DNA of 64,000 nt from NCBI RefSeq assembly GCF_031010195.1, contig NZ_JAUAMC010000001.1:558001-622000 (forward strand), given 5' to 3'. This document shows, piece by piece, positions 8,526-18,038 of the stretch. The notes below the pieces were generated by a model. It was not told the origin of the DNA. It worked only from the letters and a program-made list of their open reading frames with translations, and did not search any database. Position numbers and translations under genes: made by a program. Within the stretch, counting starts at the first letter, position 1; each line of letters opens with the position of its first letter. This DNA is from Halomonas sp. SpR8 (lineage in GTDB: Bacteria > Pseudomonadota > Gammaproteobacteria > Pseudomonadales > Halomonadaceae).

Positions 8526-11500
8526 TTACTCGGAGCGGCTGTCTTGCTGCGCCTGTTTACGCTTTTCACGCGGGTCATTGTGGGCCCGGGTACGGCGGCG
8601 TGGTTTCGGGGCCTCATCTTCAGTAGGTGCTTCACTGACGACTGGCTCAACAGGTTGCGGCTCTTCAAACGAAGGGCTCGCTTGGGGTTCGGCTGTTGTT
8701 TCAGTAGCAGCTGCTTGCACTGACTTATCCGCTTCAGGTGTCTCGGCGGGCTGGCGCTCGTTGCTACTTTGATCGACATCAGCCGCAACCGTAGGCTCCG
8801 CTGAAACGGGCAGCTCGCTTTCGGCAGCGGGGGTTGGCGCATCGTCGCTTGCTTTTGACGGTTCGCTAGTGGGCTTGAACTCGTCGTCTAGCGCTGGCTG
8901 AACTTTCTGTTGAGTTTCTGTCGGAACTTCCGGTTGAGCTTCTGACTGAATGGCGACATTTGCTTCTGCCGATTCAGGCTTAGCTTCGGACAACGCGGGC
9001 TGATTCTCGCTTTGTGAGGCTTCAACCTCGCTCGTATCCGCCGTTTCAATGGCCAGCGCTGGCTGGTTGCCGGCTTCTACTACCGGTTCTGCCGGTGCCA
9101 CAGCGGCCGTTTGCTGCTCGGCAGTGTTGGCCTCTTCAGATGGAGCCGCTTTGGGCTGCCTGCGCTGGTGGGTCGACTTACGCGCTTTGGCGTTTGTCTC
9201 CGCGGGCCGGTCAGCCGTAGTAGGCGTGTCCAATGCATCGCTACCAGTGGTTTCAACAGTGCTGGCAATTTCAGTGGCGCTAGTCGTTTCAACTGCTTTT
9301 GGCGCTTCCGCCACATCTGGCTGAGCAGCTTCAGAGGTTGGCTCAACGTTTTCAACAGCCGCTGCCTCGGCAACCGGAGCTTCAGTCGTTAGGCTTTCCG
9401 CAGTCGCCGTTTCGTTTGGTTGCGCTGAGGTTTCTGGCGCTTCAACCGGTGCTTCAGCCTGCAGTTTTAACTGCTCGGCTTCTGCCTGGGGGTTAATCGC
9501 CTGGGTGCGGGTGCGATTACGCGGGTTGTTGCGGGTACGCTTCGGCGTGCCGTCATCCGGTTTAGCCGTTTCATCATTTTGATTGTCGCCACGCGACGCT
9601 TTCGGCGCTGTGTCCTTGTTGCGATTGCTCTCCTTAGCACTATCTCTCGCGTTATCTTTAGCGCTCTCTTTGGCTGAGTTGTCCTTGCTGGCGCTATCAT
9701 TGGCAGAGCGATCAGCCTGGGTCTCTTTGCGAGGCGCCTTGTTGGCTACATCTTGTCCATTGGCCTCTTCTTGCTGAGGATGACGACGGCGGTTGCGGGT
9801 ACGGCTGGGGCCGCTGCGCTTGTCGCTGCTCTCGTCACCGTTGGCGCGCGGGGTGCTGCTGCGCTGCTCGGCTTTGGGTTCAGCCTTTTGCTCGGTTCTT
9901 GGTTCAGCTTTTTGTTCCGTTCTGGCGCCGCGCGACTCGTTACGGCTGGCGTTGTCGCCGCGCTCACCGCGTGATGATTTCTGGCGCGAATCGTTGTTGC
10001 GTTGAGTAGTTTTACGCTCGTTTATCCTGCGTGGCGTAGGCGTTTCAGCCTTCGGTGCAGGAGTCGCTTCGGCGGCACTTTCGTCGCTACCCAATAATTT
10101 GGCGAAGCCACGGATAAAGCGACCAATCACGCTGGGCTGCTCGCTGCTCGCGGGTGCTGCTTTAGCCGCAGGGGCTGGAGACGCAGCTGGCGCTTTCTCT
10201 TCCGTTTGCAGCGAGGCGGGCGCGGGCGCGTTATGCGCAACACTTTTCACTGCTGCTTCCGCCCGCAGTGAGGGTGGTACAAAGCTTGGGGTCGGCTCTT
10301 TGCCCACTTCGGTATCGGTCGATAGCTCAAAGCTCGATAGGCTCTGGGTGTCGTCCTCATCCAAGTGGTCGTCGCGCAAGCGTTGAACGTCGTAGTGGGG
10401 CGTATCCATTTCAGGGTTAGGCAGCAATACGACGCGTACACCCTGGCGTGACTCTAAATCAGCCAAGACGCTGCGTTTTTCGTTCAGCAGGTAGGTGGCG
10501 ACCGGTACCGGCAGAATGGCGCGAATCTGCGCGCTGTTCTCTTTCATGGCCTCTTCTTCAATCAGGCGCATGATGGAGAGCGACAGCGAGCGTACATCGC
10601 GAATGGTGCCCTGGCCATTACAGCGCGGGCAAACCACGCCGCTGGTTTCGCCCAGCGAGGGGCGCAGGCGCTGACGGGACATTTCCATTAGGCCGAAGCG
10701 TGAGATGCGGCCAATCTGGACCCGCGCACGGTCTAATTTAAGCGCGTCGCGCATGCGGTTTTCAACTTCACGTTGGTTGCGCGCGGGCCCCATATCGATA
10801 AAGTCGATAACCACTAGGCCGCCGATATCGCGCAGGCGTAGCTGGCGAGCAATCTCGTCGGCGGCTTCAGAGTTGGTCTGCAAGGCCGTCTCTTCGATAT
10901 CGCTGCCACGAGTGGCGCGGGCGGAGTTGATATCGATGGAGACCAGCGCCTCGGTGTGATCGATCACAATCGAGCCGCCAGAAGGTAGCTTCACTTCGCG
11001 CTGATAGGCAGTCTCGATCTGTGATTCAATCTGGAAGCGCGAAAATAGCGGCACTTCGTCCGCGTAGAGTTTGATCTTCTGCTGATACGAGGGCATGACC
11101 TGACGAATAAAGCCCAGCGCCTCGGCATGAATCTCGGGGCTGTCGATCAGTACTTCGCCGATATCCTGGCGCAGGTAGTCGCGCATGGCGCGAATAATGA
11201 CGTTGGATTCACGATAAATCAGGAACGGGGCAGGGCGCTTGGCAGCCTCGGTGGTAATCGATTCCCACACCTGAACCAGATAATCCAGATCCCACTGCAG
11301 CTCTTCAGGGTTACGGCCGATGCCAGCGGTGCGCACGATCAGGCCCATTTTGTCGGGCACGGTCAGTTGGCTCATGGCGTCTTTGAGCTGGCTGCGCTCA
11401 TCGCCTTCGATACGGCGCGAAATGCCACCCGCCCGCGGATTGTTGGGCATTAGCACCAAAAATCGGCCCGCCAGACTAACAAAGGTAGTCAGCGCGGCGC

Positions 11501-11831
11501 CTTTATTGCCACGCTCCTCTTTATCAACCTGGACGATGACCTCTTGGCCCTCTTTAAGCACTTCTTTAATGCTTGGGCGCCCGGAGACGTCTTTGACAAA
11601 GTACTCACGGGAAATTTCTTTCAGCGGCAAGAAGCCGTGGCGATCCGCACCGTAATCAACAAAGGCGGCTTCCAGGGAGGGCTCAACGCGGGTGATTTTA
11701 CCGCGATAGATATTGGCTTTTTTCTGTTCTCTTGCGCCGGATTCGATGTCTAAATCGTAAAGGCGTTGTCCATCAACTAAAGCGACACGCAGCTCTTCGG
11801 GCTGGGTCGCATTAATAAGCATCCGTTTCAT
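8526..11831 (-). CDS. rne: Ribonuclease E
   Basis: A 1101-residue endoribonuclease, core of the RNA degradosome. The product from the ATG at 11831 starts [21 protein letters not shown] exactly like E. coli RNase E; an in-frame extension to 11939 is not needed. Parts in order: S1 domain (about 36-120), 5'-sensor and DNase-I-like catalytic core with the Asp residues in [10 protein letters not shown] and VIDFIDM near 303 and 346, the zinc-link CPRCNGQG near 404-407, and then, from about 520, a long low-complexity tail. The tail is rich in Ala, Glu, Pro, Arg and Thr and holds 8-residue repeats of the RTEQKAEP type. Such tails normally carry membrane, RNA and partner binding sites; none can be pinned down by eye. 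rluC diverges upstream, as in E. coli. Confidence 0.97.
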   Translation of the reverse strand: MKRMLINATQPEELRVALVDGQRLYDLDIESGAREQKKANIYRGKITRVEPSLEAAFVDYGADRHGFLPLKEISREYFVKDVSGRPSIKEVLKEGQEVIVQVDKEERGNKGAALTTFVSLAGRFLVLMPNNPRAGGISRRIEGDERSQLKDAMSQLTVPDKMGLIVRTAGIGRNPEELQWDLDYLVQVWESITTEAAKRPAPFLIYRESNVIIRAMRDYLRQDIGEVLIDSPEIHAEALGFIRQVMPSYQQKIKLYADEVPLFSRFQIESQIETAYQREVKLPSGGSIVIDHTEALVSIDINSARATRGSDIEETALQTNSEAADEIARQLRLRDIGGLVVIDFIDMGPARNQREVENRMRDALKLDRARVQIGRISRFGLMEMSRQRLRPSLGETSGVVCPRCNGQGTIRDVRSLSLSIMRLIEEEAMKENSAQIRAILPVPVATYLLNEKRSVLADLESRQGVRVVLLPNPEMDTPHYDVQRLRDDHLDEDDTQSLSSFELSTDTEVGKEPTPSFVPPSLRAEAAVKSVAHNAPAPASLQTEEKAPAASPAPAAKAAPASSEQPSVIGRFIRGFAKLLGSDESAAEATPAPKAETPTPRRINERKTTQRNNDSRQKSSRGERGDNASRNESRGARTEQKAEPRTEQKAEPKAEQRSSTPRANGDESSDKRSGPSRTRNRRRHPQQEEANGQDVANKAPRKETQADRSANDSASKDNSAKESAKDNARDSAKESNRNKDTAPKASRGDNQNDETAKPDDGTPKRTRNNPRNRTRTQAINPQAEAEQLKLQAEAPVEAPETSAQPNETATAESLTTEAPVAEAAAVENVEPTSEAAQPDVAEAPKAVETTSATEIASTVETTGSDALDTPTTADRPAETNAKARKSTHQRRQPKAAPSEEANTAEQQTAAVAPAEPVVEAGNQPALAIETADTSEVEASQSENQPALSEAKPESAEANVAIQSEAQPEVPTETQQKVQPALDDEFKPTSEPSKASDDAPTPAAESELPVSAEPTVAADVDQSSNERQPAETPEADKSVQAAATETTAEPQASPSFEEPQPVEPVVSEAPTEDEAPKPRRRTRAHNDPREKRKQAQQDSRSE

Positions 11832-12550
11832 AGTGTCTCGCATAGCGTTGCGTACCGGCGAACGGCCTATGGGGTGACGTAGGCGAACCGCTGGGTGCTG
11901 CGTGCTTGTGCTCGGCGCATTGCTATGCTGACGCGTCAAGCCGGGAGGGCGTCATCGCCGACCCGGCCAATAGGGCGTTGAGTACGTGGCGGAGGCAGGA
12001 CGTGTTCCGGTGGCTCTGTCACGTCCATCCGGCCCTGCTGACACCGCCAACACCTGGCATTCATCGATTCACCAACGCCTGCCACCGGCACAGCGTTGAA
12101 CTTTTCGCCCAGAGTCAGCCAGCGCCTTGTGACGAATAAGGAGGGGCTGCTCAGGGAGTGGCGTTGTTTAGTTACTGCCTGCCGTTGAGGGCTAGGCTTA
12201 CTTTAATCTGCCGGCATAAAACGGGCGGCAGAGTTACTGCATTTTTAAGATCAATTTTTAATCCTGGAAAACGGCCAATGCGTACACTGGTGCCGTTTTG
12301 TGTTCTGGCCTGCGTGTTAGTCGGGCAGGCGCATTGACCAAGCTCAGCGTTGATGCTCTTTGCTAACAAATTTAATCAATTAGCTATCATTCAGCTAGTC
12401 ACTAGCGCTAGACAAGGAAGCTTTTTGCGCTTAGCTGGTGAACAACTTGGAATATAACAGTAAAGAGTACGACCAGCAATTGACGCAATGCCCTTGGGTC
12501 TACGTTAGAATGCCGTTTTTAGCGTCACAGCAGAGCAGGAGTAAGCGGTA
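11832..12550. promoter_or_regulatory. rne-rluC divergent region with structured rne leader
   Basis: No gene is seen in these 719 bases. Two inverted repeats stand out on what would be the rne leader RNA (minus strand). One is a nested structure with arms 11987-11992/12044-12049 and an inner 7-bp stem 11998-12004/12020-12026. The other is a 7-bp stem 12207-12213/12226-12232. E. coli rne has a long leader (rne5) whose hairpins let RNase E cut its own mRNA; position and size fit an equivalent here, about 155-400 bases before the start codon. For rluC, a TTGACG at 12480-12485 could be a -35 box, but the -10 is poor. Confidence 0.45.
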
Positions 12551-13492
12551 ATGTCCGAAGGGCGTGAAGTGCAGTGGGTGGATATCGCCCCGGAACAGGC
12601 TGGGCAGCGAATTGATAATTTTCTCATGACGCGTCTTAAGGGGGCGCCACGTGCGCTTATCTATCGCATCGTGCGTAAAGGCGAAGTGCGCGTTAATAAA
12701 AAGCGCGTAAAGGTCGATTACCGCTTACAGGCGGGCGATTTAGTCCGCGTTCCACCGTTACGCTTGACGCCCCGCGAAGCCGTTAAGGAAGTCAGCGATA
12801 ATCTGCGTGATGTGTTAGTGGGCAGCGTTATTATGGAAGGGCCCGATTGGATGGTACTTAATAAGCCCTCAGGCTTGGCGGTTCATGGCGGTAGCGGCGT
12901 TAAAATTGGCTTGATCGAAGCACTACGTCAGGTGCGCGACGATTTGAGCTTCCTGGAGCTGGTTCACCGCTTGGATCGCGACACTTCGGGCTGCCTGCTG
13001 CTAGCCAAGTCTCGCGATGCGCTGGTGACGCTCAATGAGTCGCTGAAAAAACACGGCATGGATAAGCGCTATTTAGCGCTGGTGAGCGGGCGTTGGCCAA
13101 CGCGAAAAACCTACGAAAGTGCTCGGCTAGATCGCTTCGATGCGGGTAACGGCGAACGCCGTGTACGCGTCGATCCCAACGGGAAAGTGTCTCGCACCCA
13201 TTTTTCGGTGGTCGAAACCTTCGAAAAAGTCACTCTGATCGAAGCCGAGCCGGTCACCGGGCGCACCCATCAAATTCGTGTGCATGCTGCCCATGCAGGC
13301 CACGCGCTACTGGGTGATGATAAATATGCTACCCGTGAAAGCGGCCTGCTGACTAAGCAGCTAGGGTTAGGGCGCCTTTTTCTGCACGCCCGCGCGCTGA
13401 CTTTTCCAGAGCCTGGTAACGGCCGTCCGGTTACCGTCAAGGCGCCGCTGCCAGAAGCCTTGGAAGAGACGCTTAAGCGCGCTCGACGATAA
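12551..13492 (+). CDS. rluC: 23S rRNA pseudouridine synthase C
   Basis: A 313-residue enzyme of the RsuA/RluA superfamily, expected to modify U955, U2504 and U2580 of 23S rRNA. An S4 RNA-binding domain lies at about 15-80 (QRIDNFLMTRLKG start), followed by the catalytic domain with HRLDRDTSG near 139-147 holding the catalytic Asp, and GRTHQIRVH near 237. An aggag-like site precedes the ATG. Divergence from rne is the standard gammaproteobacterial arrangement, which supports RluC over RluD. Confidence 0.94.
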   Translation: MSEGREVQWVDIAPEQAGQRIDNFLMTRLKGAPRALIYRIVRKGEVRVNKKRVKVDYRLQAGDLVRVPPLRLTPREAVKEVSDNLRDVLVGSVIMEGPDWMVLNKPSGLAVHGGSGVKIGLIEALRQVRDDLSFLELVHRLDRDTSGCLLLAKSRDALVTLNESLKKHGMDKRYLALVSGRWPTRKTYESARLDRFDAGNGERRVRVDPNGKVSRTHFSVVETFEKVTLIEAEPVTGRTHQIRVHAAHAGHALLGDDKYATRESGLLTKQLGLGRLFLHARALTFPEPGNGRPVTVKAPLPEALEETLKRARR

Positions 13493-13530
13493 GCGCCTTT
13501 CACTTTACGCCCTCTCAATAAGGAACTGCC

Positions 13531-14181
13531 ATGCAGTACGAGCTGATTATATTTGATTGGGACGGTACTCTGATGGACTCCGTGCCGAGGATTGTGTCAT
13601 GTATGCAGGCGGCTGCTTTGGAAGTCGAATGGGGCGAGCTTTCGGCGGCTGAGGTAGCAGATATTATTGGTCTGGGGCTGCCCGAAGCGATTGCCAAACT
13701 CTGCCCGGGTATTTTGCCCGCCCAGGCCGAACGACTTCGCGAGCGCTATTCACACCATTTTGTGACGGTGGATACCACGCCGATGCTGTTTTTCCCAGGC
13801 ATTGAAGCTCGGTTAGCGCGTCTGCGTGAAAATGCGCAGCAGCAACTTGCGGTAGCCACGGGTAAAAGCCGGCGCGGACTGGATCGCATTTTTGCCGAGA
13901 CCGGCAGCGGTGGCTGGTTTCATGCTAGTCGCACGGCAGATGAAACGCGTTCCAAGCCGCATCCGCAGATGTTGTCTGAGCTGCTGACGGAGCTTAAAGT
14001 GCCCGTCGAGCGGGCAGTGATGGTCGGCGATACAGAGTATGATCTTGAAATGGCGCGAGCGATTGGTATGGATCGTATCGGCGTAACCTACGGCGTTCAC
14101 ACGCCGGAGCGTTTAGCGTTGAGCCGGCCCAAGTGGGTAGCTCATAGCGTCGATGAGCTTTTTGATGGGTTGAATGGTTGA
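13531..14181 (+). CDS. HAD-superfamily hydrolase, phosphoglycolate phosphatase-like
   Basis: A 216-residue cytosolic phosphatase of HAD subfamily IA. The nucleophile motif DWDGTLMDS is at 9-17, an ATGKS-type motif II lies near 110, the Lys of motif III near 147 and the motif IV DTEYDLEMA near 167. Family members hydrolyse small phosphate esters such as phosphoglycolate; the true substrate cannot be read from sequence. aaggaa precedes the ATG. The rluC-HAD-sppA order is common in Pseudomonas and relatives. Confidence 0.9.
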   Translation: MQYELIIFDWDGTLMDSVPRIVSCMQAAALEVEWGELSAAEVADIIGLGLPEAIAKLCPGILPAQAERLRERYSHHFVTVDTTPMLFFPGIEARLARLRENAQQQLAVATGKSRRGLDRIFAETGSGGWFHASRTADETRSKPHPQMLSELLTELKVPVERAVMVGDTEYDLEMARAIGMDRIGVTYGVHTPERLALSRPKWVAHSVDELFDGLNG

Positions 14182-14209
14182 TTCGACTGCCTCTATATAA
14201 GGATGTGTT

Positions 14210-15250
14210 ATGAGTGACGACCGCTGGACAGAAGGGCCCGAAGTGACAGAAAGCAGCGTCGACCCCGTGCCGGGCGCGCCAGGTGACGATGCCGAAACGC
14301 TGCGCGAGCGCCAGCGCCTTGCCCAAATGGAAATGATGGACCACTGGATAGGTGGCGTGTTGACCGAGCAGCGTCGCACTCGCCGGTGGAAGCTGTTTTT
14401 CCGGTTCATGCTGCTGCTGATTGCGCTGGTCTTGGTGCTAACGACGCTATACAGCGTTTTTTGGGATGATAAGGGCAGCGCAGCGCCCACTCAACAGCAC
14501 TTGGGGCTTGTTGAGGTTAATGGCGTCATCGCCAGCGACTCCCCGGCTAACGCCGAGCGCATTATTCAGGGCTTGAATCGGGCCTGGGATGCGGAAAGTA
14601 CGGCGGCAGTGGTGCTGCACATTAACAGCCCGGGCGGCAGCCCGGTGCAGTCTCAGCGTATCTATGCAGAAATCATGCGTCTGCGTGAGCAGGGCGATAA
14701 GCCGATTATTGCGGTCATTGAGGATCTCGGTGCCAGCGGTGCTTACTATATTGCTGCAGCGGCCGATGAAATAGTCGCCTCGCCAGTGAGTCTGGTGGGC
14801 TCGATTGGCGTGATCTATGCGGGGTTTGGCTTCGAAGAGGCAATTGAGCGCATTGGCGTTGAAAGGCGCGTACTCACAGCGGGTGAAAATAAAGCCTTTC
14901 TAGACCCATTTCTACCCTTGGATAACGACGCCGAGGCATTTTGGCAAAACGTGCTGAGCCAGACCCATCGTCAGTTTATTGATGATGTGCGCGCGGGTCG
15001 TGGCGAAAGGCTCAGCGATAGCTCGGAAATTTTCTCCGGGCTCATCTGGAGTGGCGAACAGAGCATCGAGCTAGGTTTGGTTGATCAATTGGCTAGTCTC
15101 GAGCAGCTGTCTCGAGATCGGGTCGGTAACACCGACTGGGTAGACTATACGCCGAGTCTTGACCCGTTTGATCGCTTGACGCGGCGTTTTACCCAGGTTA
15201 CGGCCGAAGTGTTGGGCATTAGTGCGCCCAACACCCCGCTGCGTTTCTAG
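14210..15250 (+). CDS. sppA: Signal peptide peptidase SppA (S49 family)
   Basis: A 346-residue membrane-anchored serine protease that digests cleaved signal peptides. A charged N-terminal cytoplasmic part is followed by one membrane helix (about 62-85) and a single S49 domain, so this is the short form rather than the 67-kDa duplicated E. coli form. The nucleophile is expected in GASGAYY (Ser near 175) and the general-base Lys in GENKAFLDPF (near 227). aagga lies upstream of the ATG. It converges with maf over 20 bases with no visible terminator. Confidence 0.93.
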   Translation: MSDDRWTEGPEVTESSVDPVPGAPGDDAETLRERQRLAQMEMMDHWIGGVLTEQRRTRRWKLFFRFMLLLIALVLVLTTLYSVFWDDKGSAAPTQQHLGLVEVNGVIASDSPANAERIIQGLNRAWDAESTAAVVLHINSPGGSPVQSQRIYAEIMRLREQGDKPIIAVIEDLGASGAYYIAAAADEIVASPVSLVGSIGVIYAGFGFEEAIERIGVERRVLTAGENKAFLDPFLPLDNDAEAFWQNVLSQTHRQFIDDVRAGRGERLSDSSEIFSGLIWSGEQSIELGLVDQLASLEQLSRDRVGNTDWVDYTPSLDPFDRLTRRFTQVTAEVLGISAPNTPLRF

Positions 15251-15270
15251 TCGGTTATCGCTTCTCTTGG

Positions 15271-15918
15271 CTAGCCTGCGCCGAGTGGGTCCAGGCCCAC
15301 TTGGCGCAGCATGTCGCAGAGCGCAATCAGCGGTAGTCCAATGAGCGCATTGGGGTCGCGCCCCTCTAGTTTTTCAAACAGCGCAATACCTAAGCCTTCC
15401 ATGCGAAAGCTGCCCGCGCTGTCCAGTGGTTGCTCTTTAGCGACGTAGTTCTCAATCTCTTGCGCGCTTAACGTTCGAAATACCACTTCAAAAGACTCCA
15501 CGTGAACCTGATGGCGCTGGTGGCGTGTATCCAATAACGCTAAGCCGGTCAAAAAAGTGACGCGTTGACCAGAAAAGCGGGCAAGGTTGGCGCATGCTTT
15601 CTCAGCTGTGTGCGGTTTGCCAAGAATATCGCCCTCAAACACCGCCACTTGGTCGGAGCCAATAATACAGTGATGGGGGAAGAGGGCCACGACGGCGTTG
15701 GCTTTACTAAGCGCTAGCCGATGCACCAGTGCTTTAGGTGTTTCGCCAGGATGAGGGGTTTCATCAATATCCGGCGCATGACACTGGTAGGGGAGCTGTA
15801 GGCGATTCAGCAGCTCCCGTCGTGAACGTGAACTGGAAGCAAGCACCAGCTCGCTAGTCGATGGCTGGGGGGTTGATGACTGAGTGTTTGATGGCTCGGT
15901 CGTTGATAATGAGGACAC
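15271..15918 (-). CDS. yceF: Maf/YceF-type nucleotide pyrophosphatase
   Basis: A 215-residue Maf-family enzyme that hydrolyses non-canonical nucleotides; the YceF branch prefers 7-methyl-GTP. The core begins with LVLASSSRSRRELL near 25 and carries the PDIDETPHPGE stretch and the GSDQVAVFEGDILGKP motif near 90. The GTG at 15918 has aggag five bases before it, so the Ser/Thr/Pro/Gln-rich first 23 residues are probably translated. They are coded by four 15-bp tandem units and form a 5-residue repeat absent from typical Maf proteins. It lies next to yceD-rpmF but on the other strand. Confidence 0.9.
   Translation of the reverse strand: MSSLSTTEPSNTQSSTPQPSTSELVLASSSRSRRELLNRLQLPYQCHAPDIDETPHPGETPKALVHRLALSKANAVVALFPHHCIIGSDQVAVFEGDILGKPHTAEKACANLARFSGQRVTFLTGLALLDTRHQRHQVHVESFEVVFRTLSAQEIENYVAKEQPLDSAGSFRMEGLGIALFEKLEGRDPNALIGLPLIALCDMLRQVGLDPLGAG
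15858..15917. repeat. Four 15-bp tandem units encoding the Maf N-terminus
   Basis: Units 15858-15872, 15873-15887, 15888-15902 and 15903-15917 share ttgatgNctgNgt. Being a multiple of three, they read as a 5-residue repeat (STTEP, SNTQS, STPQP, STSEL) between the GTG start and the conserved Maf core. Confidence 0.85.
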
Positions 15919-16057
15919 AAAAGCTCCTGACGGCTTGGAGGCTAATAGAAGCAGTAGAGTGTAGCGAAAGCGGGTAGAAGTGCCTATGTTGGCTGTTTAT
16001 TAAGGCCCGTGCGGGTTTTAATTATCGAGGAAGATATGAAGAAATGCACCGACAGCT

Positions 16058-16086
16058 TTGACACCAGCAGGGGGAGTGCCTATCAT
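16058..16086 (+). promoter_or_regulatory. Near-consensus sigma-70 promoter of yceD-rpmF
   Basis: TTGACA (16058-16063), a 17-bp spacer and TATCAT (16081-16086). The predicted start site is near 16092-16094, only about three bases before the ATG at 16096, which would make the yceD message nearly leaderless. Confidence 0.65.
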
Positions 16087-16095
16087 TGCGCGCCT

Positions 16096-16626
16096 ATGTT
16101 GACCTCACAACTCCCCAGCCGGGTTGAGCCTTATAAGCTTGCAGCCCGCCACGAACGAATCGAAGGCTTGGTAGCGCTTGATAAGTTGCCACGTCTTGCC
16201 GAAGAAGCGGGTGTCCAAACCGGCGACTGTCATGTCGTGCTTGAGTTTGGCGTCGATTCTCAAGGCCGTCGTGAAATTCGTGGCCACTTGCAAGCGACGT
16301 TGGCGCTTGCCTGCCGACGCTGCCTGGTGCCGCTGCCTCAAGAGGTAAGCAGTGACTTTTTGCTTGGAATGGTCACTGACGAAGCTTTAGCGGCCGAGCT
16401 GCCTGCTAGTCATGAACCGGTGCTGGTGGAAAAGGAACAGCTGGATCTTCTGACGGTGGTTGAGGATGAATTGATTCTCAGCCTGCCCCAGGTGGTCTAT
16501 CACGACGAAGCCGAATGTCATGTCTCGGCGGAGCAGTTGGTCAGCAAAACAGAAGGCGCGGTGTCAGAAACAACGCCAGCGACGAATCCTTTCGCGGTGC
16601 TGAATGTCTTAAAAGGCAAAAAATAG
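16096..16626 (+). CDS. yceD: YceD family protein (DUF177)
   Basis: A 176-residue protein of the DUF177 family; in other bacteria it is linked to 23S rRNA/50S maturation, though the mechanism is open. Conserved parts are the Cys pair in CRRCLVP near 75, the Glu/Asp-rich LLTVVEDELILSLPQVVYHD near 125-145 and the closing NPFAVLNVLKGKK. I chose the ATG at 16096 because the product then aligns with E. coli YceD from its start. An alternative ATG at 16036 has a gagg site but adds 20 non-conserved residues and lies upstream of the best promoter. It is directly followed by rpmF, the usual pair. Confidence 0.88.
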   Translation: MLTSQLPSRVEPYKLAARHERIEGLVALDKLPRLAEEAGVQTGDCHVVLEFGVDSQGRREIRGHLQATLALACRRCLVPLPQEVSSDFLLGMVTDEALAAELPASHEPVLVEKEQLDLLTVVEDELILSLPQVVYHDEAECHVSAEQLVSKTEGAVSETTPATNPFAVLNVLKGKK

Positions 16627-16660
16627 CACCCTTTACTTACATACCCTGGAGTAAACACCC

Positions 16661-16831
16661 ATGGCAGTTCAACAGAACCGTAAAACCCGTTCCAAGCGCG
16701 GCATGCGTCGTAGCCACGATGCGCTGACCGCTCCGACGCTGTCTCAGGACAAAGAAACAGGTACCACTCACCTGCGTCACCACGTTTCACCAGACGGTTT
16801 TTACCGTGGCCGTAAAGTGGTTGAGGTATAA
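16661..16831 (+). CDS. rpmF: 50S ribosomal protein L32
   Basis: A 56-residue ribosomal protein found by reading the short frame after yceD. It starts [18 protein letters not shown] and ends RGRKVVEV, matching E. coli L32 in length and in the [20 protein letters not shown] and YRGRKV stretches. It has no zinc-binding Cys ribbon, as in E. coli. ctggag lies about ten bases before the ATG. Its place between yceD and plsX is the classic arrangement joining ribosome and lipid synthesis. Confidence 0.97.
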   Translation: MAVQQNRKTRSKRGMRRSHDALTAPTLSQDKETGTTHLRHHVSPDGFYRGRKVVEV

Positions 16832-16874
16832 GCCTCAATTGCATTATTAAGCGGCTAAACGGGCTCAGTGTGGT

Positions 16875-17924
16875 ATGCGCTTAGCGATTGATGTGATGGG
16901 GGGTGACCAAGGCCCTCATGCGATTATCGCAGGCTCTGCTAGGGCAGTGGTAGAACACCCCAGCCTTGAACTGATTCTGTTTGGCCCGCGTCAGCAGATT
17001 ACTGCTGAGCTTTCGCGCTTGCCGCAGCCTCTGGCTGCGGCAGCGTCACGTTTGGTGGCGCGTGATTCCCCCGATAGTGTGTTGCCAGGGGCAACGGCTG
17101 CCTGGGCGTTGCGTAGAGGCCAGGCGACCAGTATGGCGCGCATGCTGCGTTGTGTCGCCCAGGGCGAAGCAGTGGCTGGTGTAAGCGCGGGCAATACGGC
17201 GGCGCTTGTGGCTTTGGCCAGGCGCGAGCTGGGTATGGTCGAGGGGATCTCTCGCCCGGCGATCAGCACCGCAATCCCCGCGCGGCAAGGGCGCCGCTGT
17301 TATCTATTGGATTTAGGCGCCAATGTGGATTCGCCTGCCCACCGGTTGGTCGATTTTGCGCAGATGGGGGCAGCGATGGCGCAGTGTGTCGATGGCACGG
17401 CGGTGCCGCGTGTGGCACTGCTTAATGTTGGCGCAGAGGCCACTAAGGGCAGTGCTAGCGTGCGTGAGGCTGATCGTCTGCTGCGCGAGTACGCCAGTGG
17501 TAGTGCTTTCGCTTATCAGGGCTACGCGGAGGGGGGGGATCTTTTTAAAGGTCAGTTTGATGTGGTGGTATGCGACGGCTTTGTAGGCAACGCTGTTCTC
17601 AAGGCAAGCGAAGGTTTGACAAGTATGTTGGTTGAGCGGGTGCAGATGGCATTTGAGTCACGCCTTAGCGGCCGTTTGGCAAGCCTACTGGCCAAACCTG
17701 TGTTAAAGCGATTAAAGCAAGAGCTTGATCCCGTACGCTATAACGGGGCCAGTTTGCTAGGGCTGCGCGGGATAGTCGTAAAGAGTCATGGCAGTACCCA
17801 TGCCGATGGTTTCTATTACGCTATTCAACGCGCTCTACAAGAAGTGGAGCATGACTTACCTGCGCGGATCGCAGGCCGCTGGCGAGCGCCATCATATGAA
17901 AGTGATGGTGCGGATCAGCCATAA
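16875..17924 (+). CDS. plsX: Phosphate acyltransferase PlsX
   Basis: A 349-residue enzyme that converts acyl-ACP and phosphate to acyl-phosphate, used by PlsY to start phospholipid synthesis. The family opening MRLAIDVMGGDQGPHAI is intact, as are SAGNTAALV near 103, the LLDLGANVD stretch near 145 and CDGFVGNAVLKASEG near 233. Length is normal (E. coli 356). It begins 43 bases after rpmF and feeds into the fab genes that follow. Confidence 0.96.
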   Translation: MRLAIDVMGGDQGPHAIIAGSARAVVEHPSLELILFGPRQQITAELSRLPQPLAAAASRLVARDSPDSVLPGATAAWALRRGQATSMARMLRCVAQGEAVAGVSAGNTAALVALARRELGMVEGISRPAISTAIPARQGRRCYLLDLGANVDSPAHRLVDFAQMGAAMAQCVDGTAVPRVALLNVGAEATKGSASVREADRLLREYASGSAFAYQGYAEGGDLFKGQFDVVVCDGFVGNAVLKASEGLTSMLVERVQMAFESRLSGRLASLLAKPVLKRLKQELDPVRYNGASLLGLRGIVVKSHGSTHADGFYYAIQRALQEVEHDLPARIAGRWRAPSYESDGADQP

Positions 17925-18038
17925 GTAGATAATAAGCAATTGGATTTTGTTTGCGGGTTATAGGTGGCATCAGGATGTGCCAATAATCTCGCCTATCGCT
18001 CATATGAGCAAATGCCTACAAGAGCAAAGGTGAACGAC

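Noticed and set aside
8507..9977. Several open frames on the plus strand and alternative minus frames inside rne
   Set aside because: They are shadows of the low-complexity RNase E tail, whose biased codons remove stops in other frames.
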